A stretch of 60,766 nt of DNA. It comes from an uncultured Blautia sp. GTDB lineage: Bacteria; Bacillota; Clostridia; Lachnospirales; Lachnospiraceae. The position numbers and the translations under genes are program-made. The notes beneath the pieces were generated by a model, which did no database searches, had not been told where the DNA came from, and saw only the letters and a list, made by a program, of their open reading frames with translations. This document shows positions 32,932 to 41,273 of this stretch, one piece after another; positions within the stretch are counted from its first letter, which is position 1, and every line of letters begins with the position of its first letter. The stretch is taken from contig URMH01000011.1 in assembly GCA_900549015.1 (NCBI GenBank), positions 1 through 60,766 on the forward strand, read 5' to 3'.

Positions 32932-34293
32932 CTAACGATCCTCAAGCGGCACATAAGCTGCAGGTGCGAGCACATTTTTATATGCAGGACGGATGATCTT
33001 ATCTGTGTTGATAAGCTCTTCCATACGGTGTGCGCTCCAGCCTACAATACGTGCCACTGCAAACATAGGGGTAAAGAGTTCAAGAGGCAGATCCAGCATA
33101 CTGTAAACGAAACCACTGTAAAAGTCCACGTTTGCGCTGACGCCTTTGTAAATTCTTCTCTCCTCTGCAATTACCTCAGGAGCAAGGCGCTCCACCATAG
33201 AGTAAAGACGGTAATCTTTCATTCTGCCCTTCTCTTTTGCCAGAGTTTCCACAAAACCTTTAAAGACTTCCGCTCTCGGGTCAGATACAGAATAAACGGC
33301 ATGTCCCATACCGTAGATAAGACCTCTTCTGTCAAACGCTTCTTTATGAAGCAGCTTTTTCAGATAATCTCTTACCTCGTCCTCGTCCTCCCAGTCCTTC
33401 ACTTCTTTTTTCATATCCTGAACCATGCTGACAACCTTGATATTGGCTCCGCCGTGCTTTGGTCCTTTCAGTGAGCCGAGAGCTGCTGCAATGGCAGAAT
33501 ATGTATCCGTTCCGGAAGATGACACCACATGAGTGGTAAACGTGGAGTTATTTCCACCGCCGTGTTCCATATGAAGGATTAGCGCAATATCCAGAATCTG
33601 TGCTTCCAGAGCTGTGTATTTCTTATCCGGACGGAGCATACGCAGAATATTTTCCGCTGTGGAAAGCTCTTTTTTCGGATTATGGATATAAAGGCTCTTG
33701 CCCCTTACAAAGTGATTGTACGCCTGGTATCCGTATACGGAAAGCAGTGGAAATACGCTGATAAGATTGAGACACTGACGAAGGACGTTCGGCAGGGAAA
33801 TGTCGTCCGGATTCTTATCGTAGGAATACAGAGTAAGCACGCTTCTTGAAAGCGCGTTCATAATATCGCTTGACGGCGCTTTCATAATTACGTCTCTTGT
33901 AAAGTTTTTCGGAAGAGAGCGCTGATTTGCCAGAAGGTCGGTGAATTCCTTCAGTTCCTCTTTATCTGGCAGCTTGCCGAAAAGAAGAAGGTAAGCCGTC
34001 TCCTCAAATCCGAAACGCTTGTCCCTGATAAAGCCTCCCGTAAGCTCCTTGATGTCATAACCTCTGTAAGAAAGACTTCCTGCACAGGGAACTTCCTGCC
34101 CGTCTACGATCTTTGTTGCCTGCACATTGGAAACCTGGGTCAGCCCTGCAAGAACACCCTTTCCATTGATGTCACGAAGTCCTCTCTTTACATCGTATTT
34201 TCCGTAAAGAGACAGATCAAGACTGCTGTGTTCCTTGCACACCTCTGTCAGTCTTTCGATTTCCGGTGTCACTTTCATGTTAAATCCACTCAT
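32932..34293 (-). CDS. Citrate synthase
   Basis: It condenses oxaloacetate and acetyl-CoA to give citrate, feeding 2-oxoglutarate and glutamate synthesis. It is 453 residues long, with the active-site segments LILHMEHGGGNNSTFTTHVV, GPKHGGANIKVV, YGMGHAVYSVSDPRA and a C-terminal VARIVGWSAHRMEELI. The long N-terminal part with SYRGYDIKELTG is typical of the clostridial enzyme. AAGGGG lies nine bases before the ATG. It reads in the same direction as the aminotransferase upstream, 128 bases away. Confidence 0.95.
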   Translation of the reverse strand: MSGFNMKVTPEIERLTEVCKEHSSLDLSLYGKYDVKRGLRDINGKGVLAGLTQVSNVQATKIVDGQEVPCAGSLSYRGYDIKELTGGFIRDKRFGFEETAYLLLFGKLPDKEELKEFTDLLANQRSLPKNFTRDVIMKAPSSDIMNALSRSVLTLYSYDKNPDDISLPNVLRQCLNLISVFPLLSVYGYQAYNHFVRGKSLYIHNPKKELSTAENILRMLRPDKKYTALEAQILDIALILHMEHGGGNNSTFTTHVVSSSGTDTYSAIAAALGSLKGPKHGGANIKVVSMVQDMKKEVKDWEDEDEVRDYLKKLLHKEAFDRRGLIYGMGHAVYSVSDPRAEVFKGFVETLAKEKGRMKDYRLYSMVERLAPEVIAEERRIYKGVSANVDFYSGFVYSMLDLPLELFTPMFAVARIVGWSAHRMEELINTDKIIRPAYKNVLAPAAYVPLEDR

Positions 34294-34421
34294 ATTGTAT
34301 TGCCCCTTTCATCTTTTATTCGGTCAGTCGATAAAGGTCCCTCCTCGTACCCTCTATGTATTTTCTGTGTGCTTTTCATCACATCTTATAACAGTATAAC
34401 ATTTTTTTCCTTTTCAGTCTA

Positions 34422-35639
34422 TCATTTCTGTTTATATGAGCTTAAGAAATCACCAAGCCTCTTTGCCGCCTTCTCAAGCTGAAGAATATTCGGAAGATAT
34501 ACCACGCGGAAATGATCCGGCTGATGCCAGTTAAATCCCTTTCCCGGAACAAGAAGAACCTGCTTCTCGTGAAGAAAATCAAGGGCAAACTGCTCGTCGT
34601 TTTCAATATGGAACTTCTCCACATCAATTTTCGGGAAAATATAAAAAGCAGCTTTTGGCTTCACCGCCGTAATTCCCGGAATGTCCGTAAGCGCTTTATA
34701 TATGTATTCTCTCTGCTCGTAAATACGGCCGCCCGGCTGTATATATTCATTGACACTCTGGTAGCCCCCAAGTGCTGTCTGTACAATGGACTGTGCCGGA
34801 ACATTGGAACAGAGACGCATGGAGGAAAGCATATTCAGTCCTTCTATATATCCCTTCGCCCTGTTTTTCGGTCCGCTCAGCACCATCCAGCCAATACGGA
34901 ATCCGGCGATCATATGGGATTTGGAAAGGCCGGAAAAAGTAACGCAGAATAAATCCGGCGCAAGGGAAGCGATGGACGTATGCTGGTACTGATCCATAAC
35001 AAGACGGTCATAAATCTCATCGGAAAAAATAATGAGCTCATGTTCTCTTGCAATCTGAACAATCTGTTCCAGCACTTCTTTTGGATATACAGCTCCTGTG
35101 GGGTTATTTGGATTGATGATCACGATCGCCTTTGTCTTATCTGTGATCTTGCTTCGGATGTCGTCCATATCCGGGTACCATTCGGACTGCTCGTCACAGA
35201 TATAATGTACGACTTTTCCTCCGGAAAGTGTTGCCGTTGCTGTCCAGAGCGGATAATCCGGTGCAGGGATCAGGATTTCATCTCCGTTATTTAAGAGAGC
35301 CTGCATACAGAGATTAATAAGCTCGCTTACCCCGTTTCCTGTATAAATATCATTCATGGTCACGTTGGGAATCCCGCGAAGCTGGCAATACTGCATGATC
35401 GCTTTTCTTGCGGAAAAAATCCCCCTGGAGTCAGAGTACCCCTGAGAGGTGCGGACGTTGCTCAGCATATCCAGGATTACTTCCTGCGGAGCGGAAAATC
35501 CAAAAGGATACGGGTTTCCGATATTCAGCTTCAGGATTTCTTTTCCTTCCTCCTCCATTCTTCCTGCCTCATCTACGACAGGTCCGCGTACATCATACAA
35601 TACATTATCAAGCTTTGAAGATTTTTCAAATGTTCTCAT
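34422..35639 (-). CDS. Class I/II PLP aminotransferase (AlaA/alanine-aminotransferase type)
   Basis: A 405-residue aminotransferase. It shows LNIGNPYPFGFSAPQEVI, YTGNGVSELINLCMQALL, PDYPLWTATATLSGG, IINPNNPTGAVYP, the cofactor Lys in FSGLSKSHMIAGFRIGWM, and the late Arg in FRVVYLPN. The pattern is that of glutamate-pyruvate aminotransferases such as AlaA. It is divergent from gdhA across 178 bases, with TATAAT on the - strand at 35676-35681, so a shared role in nitrogen assimilation is plausible. Confidence 0.92.
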   Translation of the reverse strand: MRTFEKSSKLDNVLYDVRGPVVDEAGRMEEEGKEILKLNIGNPYPFGFSAPQEVILDMLSNVRTSQGYSDSRGIFSARKAIMQYCQLRGIPNVTMNDIYTGNGVSELINLCMQALLNNGDEILIPAPDYPLWTATATLSGGKVVHYICDEQSEWYPDMDDIRSKITDKTKAIVIINPNNPTGAVYPKEVLEQIVQIAREHELIIFSDEIYDRLVMDQYQHTSIASLAPDLFCVTFSGLSKSHMIAGFRIGWMVLSGPKNRAKGYIEGLNMLSSMRLCSNVPAQSIVQTALGGYQSVNEYIQPGGRIYEQREYIYKALTDIPGITAVKPKAAFYIFPKIDVEKFHIENDEQFALDFLHEKQVLLVPGKGFNWHQPDHFRVVYLPNILQLEKAAKRLGDFLSSYKQK

Positions 35640-35767
35640 TTTATCTTGCCTCCCCTTTCACGAAATCGGTATTTCATTATAATCTCACATTTGCCCCGCT
35701 TTCGCAAGTCTCAGAGCCCATGTTCAAAAAAATTTAAAAAACTCTTTTCTTTTTTAACACTTTAGTG

Positions 35768-35773
35768 TATAAT
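35768..35773 (+). promoter_or_regulatory. Candidate -10 element of gdhA
   Basis: TATAAT lies 45 bases before the gdhA ATG. No good -35 was found at 16-18 bases (TTTTCT at 35745-35750), so the assignment is tentative or activator-dependent. Confidence 0.35.
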
Positions 35774-35817
35774 AACGCACATAAAAAAATACAACAGTTG
35801 GAAGAGGAGGATTTATT

Positions 35818-37152
35818 ATGTCTTATACTGAAGAGGTTTATGAAAGAGTCGTAGCACAGAATCCCGGGGAACCGGAATTTCACCAGGCAGTAAAAGAAGT
35901 TCTTGATTCCCTGAAGGTTGTCATCGACCGTAATGAGGAAGAATACCGTAAGCTTTCCATTCTGGAACGTATGGTTGAGCCGGAAAGGATCATTTCTTTC
36001 CGTGTACCGTGGGTAGATGATAACGGAACTGTACAGGTAAACAAAGGTTACCGCGTCCAGTTTAACAGCGCCATCGGACCATACAAGGGCGGTCTTCGTT
36101 TTCACCCTTCTGTAAACCAGAGTATCTTAAAATTCCTTGGTTTTGAGCAGGTTTTCAAAAATTCCCTGACAGGTCTTCCGATCGGCGGCGGCAAGGGCGG
36201 TTCCAACTTTGACCCGAAAGGCAAATCTGACAGAGAGGTTATGGCATTCTGCCAGAGCTTTATGACAGAGCTTTCCAAATATATTGGAGCAGATACAGAC
36301 GTTCCAGCCGGCGACATCGGCGTAGGCGGCAGAGAGATCGGCTATCTTTTCGGACAGTACAAACGTATCCGCGGTCTTTACGAGGGCGTTTTAACAGGAA
36401 AAGGTCTTACCTACGGCGGTTCCCTTATCCGCACACAGGCTACAGGCTACGGCGTTGTCTATATGCTGGACGAGATTGCAAAAGCACATAACGATTCCAT
36501 CAGCGGAAAAACTGTTGTTGTGACAGGTTCCGGAAATGTTGCGATCTACGCAGTTGAAAAAATTCAGCAGCTCGGTGCAAAAGTCGTTGCAATGAACGAC
36601 TCCAACGGATTTATTTATGACCCGAACGGCATTCAGCTCGATGTTGTAAAAGATATTAAAGAAGTAAAACGCGGACGTATCAAAGAATACGCAGAGAGAG
36701 TGGAAGGTTCCACTTACACAGAAGGAAAAGGTATCTGGAATATTAAATGTGACGTTTACCTTCCATGTGCAACACAGAACGAGCTTGACCTTGACGGCGC
36801 AAAAGCGCTTGTTGCAAACGGCTGCAAATATGTAGTAGAAGGTGCAAATATGCCTACTACTCTTGAAGCAACAAACTATGTGATGGAAAACGGTCTTTAC
36901 TTCATGCCTGGAAAAGCTGCAAACGCAGGCGGCGTTGCAACATCTGCTCTTGAGATGAGCCAGAACTCCATGAGACTTTCCTGGACAGAAGAAGAAGTTG
37001 ACGAAAAGCTTCACAATATCATGATTGATATTTTCAAAAAAGTAGACGACGCTGCAAAACGCTACGACCTTACAGATAATTATGTAGTCGGAGCAAACAT
37101 CGCAGGCTTCGAAAAAGTAGTTGACGCAATGAAAGCACAGGGTATTGTCTGA
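35818..37152 (+). CDS. gdhA: NADP-type glutamate dehydrogenase
   Basis: It interconverts 2-oxoglutarate plus ammonia and glutamate. The 444-residue hexameric type has GPYKGGLRFHPSVNQSILKF, the catalytic Lys in PIGGGKGGSNFDPKGKSD, DVPAGDIGVGGREIGYLFG, and the Rossmann loop VVTGSGNVAIYAVEKI. AAGAGGAGG precedes the ATG at good spacing. It stands as a single gene ending in a strong terminator. NADP preference is inferred from the length and overall type. Confidence 0.96.
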   Translation: MSYTEEVYERVVAQNPGEPEFHQAVKEVLDSLKVVIDRNEEEYRKLSILERMVEPERIISFRVPWVDDNGTVQVNKGYRVQFNSAIGPYKGGLRFHPSVNQSILKFLGFEQVFKNSLTGLPIGGGKGGSNFDPKGKSDREVMAFCQSFMTELSKYIGADTDVPAGDIGVGGREIGYLFGQYKRIRGLYEGVLTGKGLTYGGSLIRTQATGYGVVYMLDEIAKAHNDSISGKTVVVTGSGNVAIYAVEKIQQLGAKVVAMNDSNGFIYDPNGIQLDVVKDIKEVKRGRIKEYAERVEGSTYTEGKGIWNIKCDVYLPCATQNELDLDGAKALVANGCKYVVEGANMPTTLEATNYVMENGLYFMPGKAANAGGVATSALEMSQNSMRLSWTEEEVDEKLHNIMIDIFKKVDDAAKRYDLTDNYVVGANIAGFEKVVDAMKAQGIV

Positions 37153-37162
37153 TCTCCTTCTT

Positions 37163-37199
37163 AAAATCTCCCCGGAACAAAATTCCGGGGAGATTTTTT
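37163..37199. terminator. Bidirectional terminator between gdhA and thiC
   Basis: AAATCTCCCCGGAA / TTCCGGGGAGATTT is a perfect 14-bp stem with a 5-base loop, followed by T runs on both strands. Confidence 0.95.
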
Positions 37200-37214
37200 A
37201 TTTCTTTCTGATTT

Positions 37215-38528
37215 TTATTTTTCAGTACAGAATCTCACTTCTTTTCCTTCCAGGATCATATTCGTCGTTCGGACTGCACACATTTTTCCGCACATGGAGC
37301 AGGTATGTCTGTCTGACGGCGGTGTGCTCTCAAAATATCTTCTCGCCTTCTCCCCATCCAGAGAAAGACGGAACATTTCCTCCCAGTCTACCTTATGTCT
37401 CGCCTCTGCCATTTTATTATCCCACGCTCTGGCACCTGGTACTCCCTTTGCAATATCTGCCGCATGAGCCGCGATTTTTGACGCGATGATCCCCTCTTTT
37501 ACATCTTCCAGATCCGGGAGACGCAGATGCTCCGCAGGTGTGACGTAACAGAGAAAATCAGCTCCACCTGCTGCCGCAATGGCTCCTCCGATTGCAGACG
37601 TAATATGGTCATATCCGGGAGCCACATCTGTCACGATCGGTCCCAGCACATAAAACGGCGCATTATGGCAGATCCGTTTCTGAAGCTTCATATTTGCTTC
37701 AATCTCATTCATTGCCATATGTCCCGGACCTTCCACCATTACCTGTACGTCTTTTTCCCATGCGCGCTTTGTAAGATTTCCAAGCTCGATTAATTCGGAA
37801 ATCTGTCCCGCATCAGAGCTGTCGTCAATACAGCCCGGACGAAGCGCGTCTCCAAGACTTATGGTCACGTCGTATTCTCTTAAAATATCAAGCACCTCAT
37901 CGTAATACTCATAAAACGGATTTTCCTTTCCCGTCATCATCATCCATGCAAATAAAAGAGAACCGCCTCTTGAAACAATATTCATTTTTCTTTTATCCCG
38001 CATAAAGGCTTCCACTGCTCTTCTGTTAATTCCTGCATGAATCGTCATAAAGTCTACGCCTTCTTCTGCGTGTGCCCGCACTACCTTCAGAAAATCCTCC
38101 GCTGTAATTTCAAGAAGATCCTTTTCCAGGTATCCGATGGCATCATACATGGGAACTGTTCCGATCATAGCCGGAGATTTCCGGATCAACTCTCTTCGAA
38201 ATGTATTTGTCTTTCCGTAATTGCTTAAATCCATAATGGCTTCCGCTCCAAATTTCAGAGCCATATCCACTTTTTTCATCTCCTCCTCATAGTTTTTACA
38301 GTCCCCGGAGATTCCCAGATTTACATTGATCTTTGTCCGCAATCCTCCTCCGATTCCCTCAGGAGAAATAGAAGTATGGCGGACATTGCATGGAATCGCA
38401 ACCTCTCCTTTTGCCACAAGAGCCATCAGCTTTTCCGGCTCCATATGCTCCTTCTCTGCCACGATTTTCATTTCCGGTGTCAGAATCCCTTTTCCTGCTG
38501 CTTCTTTCTGTGTTTTATATTCTCTCAT
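37215..38528 (-). CDS. thiC: Phosphomethylpyrimidine synthase (HMP-P synthase)
   Basis: A radical-SAM enzyme that rearranges 5-aminoimidazole ribotide to HMP-P, the thiamine pyrimidine. It is 437 residues long, with NVRHTSISPEGIGGGLRTKINVN, FMTIHAGINRRAVE, SRGGSLLFAWMMMTGKENP, MVEGPGHMAMNEIEAN and the C-terminal cluster site HTCSMCGKMCAVRTTN. That site reads C-X2-C-X3-C, one residue tighter than the C-X2-C-X4-C of the E. coli enzyme. It is a single gene under a TPP riboswitch. No other thi gene is adjacent. Confidence 0.96.
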   Translation of the reverse strand: MREYKTQKEAAGKGILTPEMKIVAEKEHMEPEKLMALVAKGEVAIPCNVRHTSISPEGIGGGLRTKINVNLGISGDCKNYEEEMKKVDMALKFGAEAIMDLSNYGKTNTFRRELIRKSPAMIGTVPMYDAIGYLEKDLLEITAEDFLKVVRAHAEEGVDFMTIHAGINRRAVEAFMRDKRKMNIVSRGGSLLFAWMMMTGKENPFYEYYDEVLDILREYDVTISLGDALRPGCIDDSSDAGQISELIELGNLTKRAWEKDVQVMVEGPGHMAMNEIEANMKLQKRICHNAPFYVLGPIVTDVAPGYDHITSAIGGAIAAAGGADFLCYVTPAEHLRLPDLEDVKEGIIASKIAAHAADIAKGVPGARAWDNKMAEARHKVDWEEMFRLSLDGEKARRYFESTPPSDRHTCSMCGKMCAVRTTNMILEGKEVRFCTEK

Positions 38529-38591
38529 ATGTGTCCTTTCCAGCCCCGGTCTGTCTTTGCAAAGCGGCGGCTCACGTGAAATTTACTGTAC

Positions 38592-38625
38592 AAAAAAAGA
38601 GAAACTACCTGTCTGGCAATTTCTC
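38592..38625 (-). terminator. Riboswitch-controlled terminator upstream of thiC
   Basis: On the - strand a GAGAAA/TTTCTC stem, extended by TGCC/GGTA and followed by T7, lies between the TPP aptamer and the thiC start. It is the probable expression platform. Confidence 0.85.
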
Positions 38626-38642
38626 CATAAAATATCCGCTTC

Positions 38643-38730
38643 GAAACTATCCCTACGTTGGTATTATCCAAATCAGGTTCACGGGTCGAAGGTCATACCT
38701 TCCTCTCAGCCTGTCATACAAGCTCCCCTT
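38643..38730 (-). promoter_or_regulatory. TPP riboswitch aptamer (thi box)
   Basis: On the - strand the conserved GGCTGAGAGG of the pyrimidine-sensor helix and ACCTGATTTGGATAATACCA ... ACGTAGGGA of the pyrophosphate-sensor helix are present in order and at normal spacing. It lies 114 bases upstream of thiC, with a terminator between. Confidence 0.95.
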
Positions 38731-38791
38731 TTCTCTTTAATTGTCTTTTGTATTCTACACCTTTTTCTGACAGGAAGTCAAGACCCGACGC

Positions 38792-39241
38792 TTAATTCAT
38801 AAATTTTTTAAGCTCGTCAAGAAACGTGCTCACATCTTTAAACTCCCGGTAAACAGAAGCAAACCGCACATAGGCAACCGCGTCCAGCTTCTTTAAATGT
38901 GCCATGACGATCTCGCCTATTTTGGTGCTGGAAATCTCCCTCTCTTCCTCATTAAAGATCTCTCCCTCTATGGAATCCAGCATTTCCTCTATTTTTTCGA
39001 TGGAAATGGGACGTTTATAGCAGGCGCGCAGCACGCCGTCCTGTATTTTTTTTCTGCTGTACTGCTCCCTGTTCTGATCTTTCTTAATAACAGTTAAGGG
39101 GATCGTCTCCACTCTCTCATATGTGGTAAATCTTCTCCCGCAGGCGTCGCAGAGACGGCGGCGGCGTATGGAATTGGTATCCTCCACAGGTCTTGAATCT
39201 ACAACTCTTGTATTATCCTGATTACAAAACGGACACTTCAC
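38792..39241 (-). CDS. nrdR: Transcriptional repressor NrdR
   Basis: An ATP-cone regulator of ribonucleotide reductase genes. Its 149 residues include the zinc ribbon MKCPFCNQDNTRVVDSRP ... RRLCDACGRRFTTYER (two CxxC pairs at about 3-6 and 31-34) and an ATP-cone domain (about 49-139: VIKKDQNREQYSRKKIQDGV, VAYVRFASVYREF). A perfect-hexamer promoter precedes it. No nrd structural gene is in the window. Confidence 0.97.
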   Translation of the reverse strand: MKCPFCNQDNTRVVDSRPVEDTNSIRRRRLCDACGRRFTTYERVETIPLTVIKKDQNREQYSRKKIQDGVLRACYKRPISIEKIEEMLDSIEGEIFNEEEREISSTKIGEIVMAHLKKLDAVAYVRFASVYREFKDVSTFLDELKKFMN

Positions 39242-39276
39242 AGTACACTCCCCTTTCTGATGCTGTATTTATGAGT

Positions 39277-39306
39277 ATTATACTTTATATTTTTCCTGTA
39301 TGTCAA
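39277..39306 (-). promoter_or_regulatory. nrdR promoter
   Basis: On the - strand TTGACA (39301-39306) and TATAAT (39277-39282), both perfect hexamers, are separated by 18 bases. The ATG is 36 bases downstream. Confidence 0.75.
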
Positions 39307-39319
39307 TAAAAGAGCCTGC

Positions 39320-39346
39320 ATATTTTCATGGATTTTAGCATAAATT
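39320..39346 (+). promoter_or_regulatory. Candidate sporulation SigE-type promoter for ylmC/ymxH
   Basis: ATA (39320-39322), 16 bases, CATAAATT (39339-39346) resembles the mother-cell SigE consensus (ATA-N16-18-CATAnnnT). It ends 20 bases before the ATG of a gene of sporulation type. The motif is short and A+T-rich, so a chance match is possible. Confidence 0.4.
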
Positions 39347-39366
39347 TTACAAAAACAGGTAATCTC

Positions 39367-39636
39367 ATGCGTGTCTGCGAATTAAAACAAAAAGAAATCA
39401 TCAATGTGTGTACCTGCAAAAGCCTTGGCTGCCCCATTGATGTGGAATTTGACTGTAAAACGAGCCGTCTGACTGCGCTGATCGTTCCCGGGCCGGGCCG
39501 TTTCTGCAGCTTTTTTGGAAGAGAAAGCGAATACATCATTCCCTGGGAATGTATCTGTCAGATCGGCGAAGATATTATTCTTGTAAAAATCCAGGAGGAC
39601 AAATGCCTCCACAAAGAACGGGAACCTCTCTTATAA
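39367..39636 (+). CDS. YlmC/YmxH-family sporulation protein (PRC-barrel)
   Basis: An 89-residue PRC-barrel protein: MRVCELKQKEIINVCTCKSL, DVEFDCKTSRLTALIVPGPG, YIIPWECICQIGEDIILVKI. This family is restricted to endospore formers and is transcribed during sporulation in relatives; its biochemical role is not known. The frame is open further upstream (ATG at 39328), but the family begins at MRVCEL and AGGT precedes the ATG at 39367. It is divergent from nrdR and converges on the HAD gene, 8 bases away. Confidence 0.9.
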   Translation: MRVCELKQKEIINVCTCKSLGCPIDVEFDCKTSRLTALIVPGPGRFCSFFGRESEYIIPWECICQIGEDIILVKIQEDKCLHKEREPLL

Positions 39637-39644
39637 CAAAGTCT

Positions 39645-40319
39645 TCACCTTGAAAGCCAGACGGCTGCTGTAAGAAGGGATTCCTCTTTTCTGTCCGGCA
39701 AAACAGGAAATTTTTCCATATCTTCCAGAATATCCGGTACAAAAACAGCATACATTCCGGCTCTTTTGGCAGCTATAATTCCCTTTGGCGCATCCTCCAG
39801 AGCCATTGCTTTTTCCGGTTCTATATTAAGGCTTTCACATGCTTTCTGATAAATTTCCGGATCCGGCTTTGCCGCCCTTACCATATCTCCTGTGATCACT
39901 GCCTGAAACTTTTCCAGGATTCCTGCACGCCTTAAATTTTCCAGGGCATTCTCTCTGCTTGAAGAGGTGGCAACTGCAGTCGGAATGCCCTTTTTTTCCA
40001 GAACCTCAAGAATCTCATAAAGCCCCGGCTTTACGGGGATCCCGTTTCTTTTTACATATTCCTTATAAATTTCACTGTATCGTTCCTGAAACGCATCATA
40101 TGGAAAATCCTGTCCGTACTTCTCCTTAAAATACGCCTTTCTTCCTGCCCTGTTCATACCAAGCGTAAAACATATATTTTCATCTCCCAGAAGGCCGTAC
40201 CCCATCTCCTCCCCGGCTTTATTAAAAGAATACTGTACAATTCTCTCGCTGTCAAACATTACGCCGTCCATATCAAATACAACGGCTTCCGGATAAAAAT
40301 TTTTCTTTTCTTCCTTCAT
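39645..40319 (-). CDS. HAD-family hydrolase, beta-phosphoglucomutase-like
   Basis: A 224-residue HAD subfamily I hydrolase. Motif I is AVVFDMDGVMFDSERI (about 13-28), followed by a helical cap, motif II AVATSSSRENALENL, motif III with AAKPDPEIYQKAC, and motif IV ALEDAPKGIIAAKRAGM. It may be a sugar phosphatase or phosphomutase; the substrate is not readable from sequence. It is divergent from sigG across 157 bases. Confidence 0.88.
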   Translation of the reverse strand: MKEEKKNFYPEAVVFDMDGVMFDSERIVQYSFNKAGEEMGYGLLGDENICFTLGMNRAGRKAYFKEKYGQDFPYDAFQERYSEIYKEYVKRNGIPVKPGLYEILEVLEKKGIPTAVATSSSRENALENLRRAGILEKFQAVITGDMVRAAKPDPEIYQKACESLNIEPEKAMALEDAPKGIIAAKRAGMYAVFVPDILEDMEKFPVLPDRKEESLLTAAVWLSR

Positions 40320-40411
40320 ATTGATTCCTCTTTTCTTCTGTATGGATTTTATTTTCCGTTACATCTTCTGCGTTGTCAAGGGCTTTTATTTTTTATATTT
40401 TACAGAAAACC

Positions 40412-40441
40412 GTATATTTCCGCCCTGCCATGAGAATCATC
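40412..40441 (+). promoter_or_regulatory. Candidate forespore (SigF/SigG-type) promoter of sigG
   Basis: GTATA (40412-40416), 15 bases, GAGAATCATC (40432-40441) partly fits the SigF/SigG layout (GYATA, then GGnnAnAnT). It sits 36 bases before the sigG ATG. The match is weak and rests mainly on context. Confidence 0.3.
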
Positions 40442-40476
40442 TTTAATAGCAAAGAAAGATAAGGAGGATTCTTAAG

Positions 40477-41256
40477 ATGGCATTAAACAAAGTAGAAATC
40501 TGCGGCGTAAACACATCGAAACTTCCCGTTCTGAAAGCAGAAGAAAAAGAAGAGCTTTTCGAGAAAATCAGGCAGGGAGACAAACACGCCCGGGAGCTTT
40601 ACATTAAGGGCAATCTCCGCCTTGTTTTAAGTGTGATAAAGCGTTTCCAGAACAGCAGCGAAAATGCAGACGACCTTTTCCAGATCGGCTGTATCGGTCT
40701 TATAAAAGCCATTGATAATTTTGACACCACTTTAAATGTAAAATTTTCCACCTATGCGGTTCCCATGATCATCGGGGAAATCCGCCGTTATCTGCGCGAT
40801 AATAATTCCATCCGCGTAAGCCGTTCTCTCCGCGATATTGCATATAAAGCCATTTATGCAAAGGAACATTATATGAAAGATAAATTAAAAGAACCTACCA
40901 TTCAGGAAATTGCAGATGAAATCGGCATTGAAAAAGAAATGATCGTGTACGCGATGGACGCCATACAAAATCCCATCAGCCTGTTTGAGCCGGTATATAC
41001 AGAAGGAGGCGATACCCTTTATGTCATGGACCAGATCAGCGATAAAAAAAACAAAGAGGAACGCTGGGTAGAAAATCTTTCTCTCCGGGAAGCCTTAAAC
41101 CGTCTTGGAAACAGAGAAAGAAATATTATAGAACTGCGTTTTTACGAGGGAAAAACCCAGATGGAGGTTGCAGATGAAATCGGCATTTCTCAGGCTCAGG
41201 TAAGCCGTCTTGAAAAAAATGCCTTGAAATCCATGAAAAATTATCTCCGGCCATAA
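40477..41256 (+). CDS. sigG: Sporulation sigma factor SigG
   Basis: The late forespore sigma factor. Its 259 residues begin with the SigG-specific KVEICGVNTSKLPVLKAEEK, which includes the region that resists anti-sigma factors. Region 2 has GNLRLVLSVIKRFQ, DDLFQIGCIGLIKAIDNFD and VKFSTYAVPMIIGEIRRYLR. Region 3 has EPTIQEIADEIGIEKEMI, and region 4 has MEVADEIGISQAQVSRLEK. AAGGAGG precedes the ATG. It is a single gene here, not next to sigE/spoIIGA. It is good evidence that the host forms endospores. Confidence 0.97.
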   Translation: MALNKVEICGVNTSKLPVLKAEEKEELFEKIRQGDKHARELYIKGNLRLVLSVIKRFQNSSENADDLFQIGCIGLIKAIDNFDTTLNVKFSTYAVPMIIGEIRRYLRDNNSIRVSRSLRDIAYKAIYAKEHYMKDKLKEPTIQEIADEIGIEKEMIVYAMDAIQNPISLFEPVYTEGGDTLYVMDQISDKKNKEERWVENLSLREALNRLGNRERNIIELRFYEGKTQMEVADEIGISQAQVSRLEKNALKSMKNYLRP

Positions 41257-41273
41257 TGACCGGAGACTTTTTT
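41245..41273 (+). terminator. Terminator of sigG
   Basis: CTCCGG / CCGGAG, a 6-bp stem that spans the sigG stop codon, is followed by C and T6. The T tract ends one base before the convergent decarboxylase gene. Confidence 0.8.

Noticed and set aside
36391..37014. A 207-codon - strand frame inside gdhA
   Set aside because: Cys/Phe-rich translation typical of the reverse frame of a biased coding sequence; gdhA is complete on the other strand.
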